A stretch of DNA of 8,935 nt, taken from positions 1 to 8,935 of the forward strand of contig JAAZNR010000126.1 of assembly GCA_012798155.1 (NCBI GenBank). The letters run 5' to 3'. The position numbers were made by a program, and so were the translations under genes. The DNA comes from Thermogutta sp. GTDB taxonomy: Bacteria > Planctomycetota > Planctomycetia > Pirellulales > Thermoguttaceae. Positions 6,312-8,935 of the stretch are shown one piece after another. Each line of letters opens with the position of its first letter. The first letter of the stretch is position 1. The notes beneath the pieces are model-generated. The model saw nothing but the letters and a program-made list of their open reading frames with translations, was not told where the DNA came from and searched no databases.

Positions 6312-6351
6312 CGTGATAACACCCCATACCACGTGATAACAACCCATACCG
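6312..6351 (+). repeat. 20-bp tandem repeat duplicating the start-codon region of the NuoEF gene
   Basis: CGTGATAACACCCCATACC (6312-6330) recurs as CGTGATAACAACCCATACC (6332-6350), with one mismatch at 20-bp spacing. The second copy supplies the proposed GTG start at 6333. The first gives GTG 6313 with a 7-codon frame, MITPHTT, whose TGA (6334-6336) overlaps the second GTG. Because 20 is not a multiple of three, the copies are in different frames. Confidence 0.85.
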
Positions 6352-8759
6352 CGGATTCCATCGATCGTGCCGTGATCGACCAGATTCTGGATCGTCACGG
6401 CAAGGGGCCGGAGGCGACGATCGCCGTCTTGCAGGCCGTCCAGTCGCGCTTCCACTATTTGCCGCAAGAGGCGCTGGAATACGTCTGCGCAAAGACGGGC
6501 ATTTCGGCCGCGCGACTGACGGGCGTGGCGACCTTCTACACGCAGTTCCGGCATCGTCCCGTCGGCGAGCACATGATCCACGTCTGCCGCGGGACGGCTT
6601 GCCACGTCAAGGGCGCCGATCTCATCATGGACGCCTTGACGCGGCACCTGGGGATCGCCCCGGGGGAAGACACCGATCCCCAGGGTCGCTTCACGGTGCA
6701 GCCGGTGGCGTGCCTGGGCTGCTGCACGCTGGCGCCGGTGGTGCAGATCGATCAGGCGACCTACGGCCGCTTGACCCCGCAGAAGGTGCCCCGGATCATC
6801 GCGGACTTCTTGGAACGATCGTCCAACGGGGCCGTGCCGCGGAACCTGCAACTCGTCTCCCCCGAGGAGGCCGAGGCCGAAATCCGCGTGGGTTTGGGAT
6901 CGTGCTGCCAGGCCCAGGGCAGCGGCGAGGTGTACGAGCGGCTGCGGGAGTTGACGGCGGTCAATCGCACCCGGGCGGCGGTCAAACGGGTCGGTTGCGT
7001 GGGGATGTGCCACCAGACGCCGTTGGTGGAGATCGTTCCCCGCCGCGGCGCGCCCAAGTTGTATGCCCGGGTGCACCCCGAGGACGTCCCCGGCATCTTC
7101 GATTCGCATTTTCGCCCCCGCAATCCGCTTCGCCGCCTGCGGTATCACGTCGCCCGGTGGCTGGACGCCCTGGTGGGCGACGCGGGAGAGGCGGTGGACC
7201 GGCACCGCATCGACGTCCGCGACCCGCCGGTCTGCGCCTTTTTGGGGCGCCAGTACCGCATCGCCATCGAGCACGGCGGCGAGACCGACCCCCTGGACCT
7301 GGACGAATACCTGCGGCACGACGGCTTTCGCGCGTCTCGCCGGGCGTGGCATGAGATGTCCCCGGAGGCCGTGATCGACGAGATCGAACGCAGCGGACTC
7401 CGCGGCCGAGGCGGGGCCGGTTTCCCCACCGGGGCCAAGTGGCGGATCGCGGCCGCCGCCCCCGCCGAAATCAAATACGTCGTCTGCAACGGCGACGAGG
7501 GGGACCCCGGCGCCTTCATGGACCGCATGATCCTGGAGTCCTTTCCCTATCGCGTGATCGAGGGGATGCTGATCGCCGCCCGCGCGGTGGGGGCGACGCG
7601 CAGCCTGTTCTACATCCGCGCCGAGTATCCCCTGGCCGTGGCCCGCGTGCGAGAGGCCCTGCGCCGCTGCGAGGACCGCGGCCTCCTGGGCGGCGAACGG
7701 GGCGGGGAGTTCCCCGTCCGTTTCTCCGTCAATGAAGGGGCGGGGGCCTTCGTCTGCGGCGAGGAAACCGCCCTGCTGGCCTCCATCGAGGGCCGCCGCG
7801 GCATGCCCCGCTTGCGACCGCCGTATCCGGCTCAGTCGGGTTTGAACGGCCGGCCCACCCTCGTCAACAACGTCGAGACGCTGGCCCTGGTCCCCTGGAT
7901 CCTCCGCCACGGCGCCGAGCGATTCGCGGCCCTCGGCACGCCCGGCAGCAAGGGGACCAAGGTCTTCGCCCTGGCCGGCAAGGTGCAGCGCGGCGGCCTG
8001 ATCGAGGTCCCGATGGGAGTGACCCTCCGCGAGATCATCGAGGAGATCGGCGGCGGGGCCTTGCCCGGCCGCACCCTCAAGGCCGTGCAGGTCGGCGGAC
8101 CCTCCGGCGGCTGCGTCCCCGTCTCGCTCTTCGATACCCCGGTGGACTACGAGGCACTCACCGCGACGGGCGCCATCATGGGGTCCGGCGGCCTGGTGGT
8201 TCTCGACGATTCCGACTGCATGGTCGATATCGCCCGCTATTTCCTCCGCTTCACCCAGGATCAATCCTGCGGCAAATGCACGCTATGCCGCGTGGGCACC
8301 CGCCGCATGTTGGATATCTTGGATCGCATCTGCGAGGGCCGCGGCAAGCCGGACGACCTGACGACGCTGGAGAATCTCGCCCACGCCGTCAGCGCCGGCA
8401 GCATCTGCGGCCTGGGCAAGACCGCTCCCAATCCCGTGCTGAGCACGCTGCGGTACTTCCGGGAGGAATACGAGGCCCATTTGCAGGGGCGATGTCCGGC
8501 CGGCAAGTGCGTCCCCCTCATTCACTACCGCATCACCGACGACTGCATCGGCTGCACGCTGTGTGCCCAGCAATGTCCGGTCGGCGCCATTCCGCTCACG
8601 CCCTATCGCAAGCATCGGGTCTTGGACGAGCTGTGCACCCGCTGCGACACGTGCCTTGCGGCCTGTCCGGCGGGGGCCGTGGTGGTCGAGTCGGGCGGCG
8701 TGGAGATTCGCCGGGCCAAGGTCTTGCGGGATATCGACGCGGAGAAGGTCCATGGATAA
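6333..8759 (+). CDS. nuoEF: Fused NuoE-NuoF flavo-iron-sulfur subunit (HydC-HydB type NADH diaphorase)
   Basis: GTG 6333 gives 808 residues and begins just before the NuoE homology (IDRAVIDQILDRHGKGP). ATG 6255 overlaps the previous stop as ATGA and would add 26 residues, but that stretch has poor third-position GC and no domain. Order: NuoE thioredoxin-like [2Fe-2S] domain with C85, C90, C127 and C131 (CRGTAC, CLGCC); a second thioredoxin-like domain with C191, C192, C222 and C226; then the NuoF core. The core has GRGGAGFPTG (358-367) and NGDEGDPGAFMDR (386-398) for NADH/FMN, GAGAFVCGEETALL, and the [4Fe-4S] ligands CGKCTLC (646-652) with C692. H716, C721 and C726 (HLQGRCPAGKC) match a segment I recall as the zinc site of bifurcating HydB-type subunits. 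The C-terminus adds two [4Fe-4S] sites (738-748, 768-778). It should oxidise or reduce NAD(P)H in the cytoplasm with a catalytic partner encoded nearby, possibly with electron bifurcation. HydB and HydC are usually separate proteins; here they are fused. Confidence 0.93.
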   Translation: MITTHTADSIDRAVIDQILDRHGKGPEATIAVLQAVQSRFHYLPQEALEYVCAKTGISAARLTGVATFYTQFRHRPVGEHMIHVCRGTACHVKGADLIMDALTRHLGIAPGEDTDPQGRFTVQPVACLGCCTLAPVVQIDQATYGRLTPQKVPRIIADFLERSSNGAVPRNLQLVSPEEAEAEIRVGLGSCCQAQGSGEVYERLRELTAVNRTRAAVKRVGCVGMCHQTPLVEIVPRRGAPKLYARVHPEDVPGIFDSHFRPRNPLRRLRYHVARWLDALVGDAGEAVDRHRIDVRDPPVCAFLGRQYRIAIEHGGETDPLDLDEYLRHDGFRASRRAWHEMSPEAVIDEIERSGLRGRGGAGFPTGAKWRIAAAAPAEIKYVVCNGDEGDPGAFMDRMILESFPYRVIEGMLIAARAVGATRSLFYIRAEYPLAVARVREALRRCEDRGLLGGERGGEFPVRFSVNEGAGAFVCGEETALLASIEGRRGMPRLRPPYPAQSGLNGRPTLVNNVETLALVPWILRHGAERFAALGTPGSKGTKVFALAGKVQRGGLIEVPMGVTLREIIEEIGGGALPGRTLKAVQVGGPSGGCVPVSLFDTPVDYEALTATGAIMGSGGLVVLDDSDCMVDIARYFLRFTQDQSCGKCTLCRVGTRRMLDILDRICEGRGKPDDLTTLENLAHAVSAGSICGLGKTAPNPVLSTLRYFREEYEAHLQGRCPAGKCVPLIHYRITDDCIGCTLCAQQCPVGAIPLTPYRKHRVLDELCTRCDTCLAACPAGAVVVESGGVEIRRAKVLRDIDAEKVHG

Positions 8760-8853
8760 GCGGAGAGCATCGATGCACAAGCGGAAAGCGTCCATGGATA
8801 AGCGGCGACCCTCAATGGATGAGCGAAGACCGTCCCTGGACAAGCGACTGGGT
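8749..8853 (+). repeat. 21-bp tandem repeat array at the end of the NuoEF gene, each unit built on a start-like ATGGATAAGCG
   Basis: Units begin at 8749, 8770, 8791, 8812 and 8833. The shared core is TCCATGGATAAGCGG followed by six variable bases; the fifth unit carries CTG in place of ATG. The first unit includes the NuoEF stop codon (TAA 8757-8759). A further copy of the core, CAATGGATAAGCGAAG, appears at 8920-8935 after a 66-base interruption and runs off the window. It matches the fourth unit best. Confidence 0.92.
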
Positions 8854-8904
8854 GGCTGGGGTCGTAGCGTAGCGCAGCCCCCAGATGCCTCCATCGGCCC
8901 GTGA
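8752..8904 (+). CDS. Possible 50-residue basic heptad-repeat peptide overlapping the NuoEF stop
   Basis: ATG 8752 lies inside the last codons of NuoEF (overlap 8752-8759). It opens a frame encoding MDKRRAS, MHKRKAS, MDKRRPS, MDERRPS and LDKRLGG, then WGRSVAQPPDASIGP and TGA at 8902-8904. Differences between repeat copies fall most often on third codon positions of this frame (GAT/GAC, CGG/CGA, GCA/GCG, CCC/CCG, TCG/TCC/TCA). That hints at translation but is weak evidence with so few copies. There is no separate ribosome binding site; expression would need coupling to NuoEF. It could equally be a noncoding repeat array. I recognise no family. Confidence 0.3.
   Translation: MDKRRASMHKRKASMDKRRPSMDERRPSLDKRLGGWGRSVAQPPDASIGP
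8856..8884 (+). other. Small GC-rich inverted repeat (possible hairpin)
   Basis: CTGGGG (8856-8861) can pair with CCCCAG (8879-8884) around a 17-base loop that includes the tandem GTAGCGTAGCG. There is no T-tract after it, so it is a poor intrinsic terminator. It could be a REP-like or processing element lying between the repeat array and the next putative start. Confidence 0.35.
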
Positions 8905-8921
8905 ACGGCTACCGCGCGGCA

Positions 8922-8935
8922 ATGGATAAGCGAAG
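8922..8935 (+). CDS. Possible start of the next gene (MDKR...), cut by the window end
   Basis: ATGGATAAGCGAAG at the window edge would begin a protein MDKR. Its sequence matches the repeat units upstream, so it may be either the real start that the array was copied from or just another unit. No clear ribosome binding site precedes it. After a HydBC-like fusion the expected gene is a catalytic subunit such as an [FeFe] hydrogenase or a NuoG/FdhA-like protein, but nothing in the window shows which. Confidence 0.3.

Noticed and set aside
6255..6332. ATG 6255 (overlapping TGA of the PQQ gene) as the NuoEF start
   Set aside because: The 26 added residues show no domain, and only about 60% of their codons end in G or C, far below the gene body. 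GTG 6333 fits the NuoE N-terminus better. The ATGA overlap keeps this alternative possible.
5017..6492. 491-codon frame on the - strand opposite the PQQ propeller
   Set aside because: Antisense to clear PQQ-type repeats; no domain seen.
6201..8264. 687-codon frame on the - strand opposite the NuoEF gene
   Set aside because: It is antisense to an unmistakable NuoE-NuoF sequence and has no recognisable domain. Long antisense frames are common at this base composition.
8749..8853. CRISPR array
   Set aside because: The 21-bp units are contiguous degenerate tandem repeats without unique spacers of CRISPR length, and there are no cas genes.
1..8935. tRNA, rRNA, transposase or insertion-sequence ends
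   Set aside because: No cloverleaf, rRNA motif, transposase-like protein or paired terminal inverted repeats were found by eye. A tRNA or covariance-model scan could not be run.

Overview
The window is GC-rich, and every supported gene lies on the + strand. It looks like a chromosomal electron-transfer locus of a Planctomycetota-type bacterium. I base that on family resemblance from memory, not on a search: an anchored NHL propeller, a small Tat protein with four cysteines, a NapG/NapH-like iron-sulfur pair, and a PQQ-repeat propeller with the WPRFRGPDGSG entry motif, in one cluster. Shine-Dalgarno sites are weak or absent, and GTG/TTG starts are likely. The lineage call is an inference of moderate confidence.

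Layout. Bases 2-121 encode a lone transmembrane segment that runs in frame into an amber codon. The same frame continues into an NHL beta-propeller (170-1363) with an extended charged tail. Next come a 97-residue Tat-type protein with four cysteines (1411-1704) and a Tat-exported ferredoxin with 17 cysteines (1770-2342). After about 260 bases without a supported gene comes a polytopic NapH-like iron-sulfur membrane protein (about 2600-3967). A repeat-bearing spacer (3968-4194) leads to a membrane-anchored PQQ-repeat propeller (4195-6258). Then comes a fused NuoE-NuoF flavoprotein of the HydC-HydB type (6333-8759). The window ends in a 21-bp tandem repeat array (8749-8853), a small hairpin, and what may be the first codons of the next gene (8922).

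How the genes may work together. The exported ferredoxin and the membrane ferredoxin resemble NapG and NapH, which pass electrons between the quinone pool and periplasmic iron-sulfur carriers. No nitrate reductase is present. The two propellers and the four-cysteine protein would sit on the same outer face of the membrane. The NuoEF fusion is cytoplasmic. It carries NADH/FMN motifs, three further iron-sulfur regions and a His/Cys/Cys segment that I recall from the zinc site of bifurcating HydB-type subunits, so a catalytic partner (hydrogenase, formate dehydrogenase or similar) is expected just downstream. The link between the membrane half and the cytoplasmic half is inferred from co-orientation only.

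The most unusual structural signal is in the spacers. Three successive gene starts (4195, 6333, and 8922 if real) are each preceded by one or more extra copies of their own start-codon region, at 65, 20 and 21 bp spacing. Short in-frame repeats have also expanded inside two genes (1241-1360 and 4882-5001). The locus appears prone to short tandem duplication, with translation starts overrepresented among the duplicated pieces.
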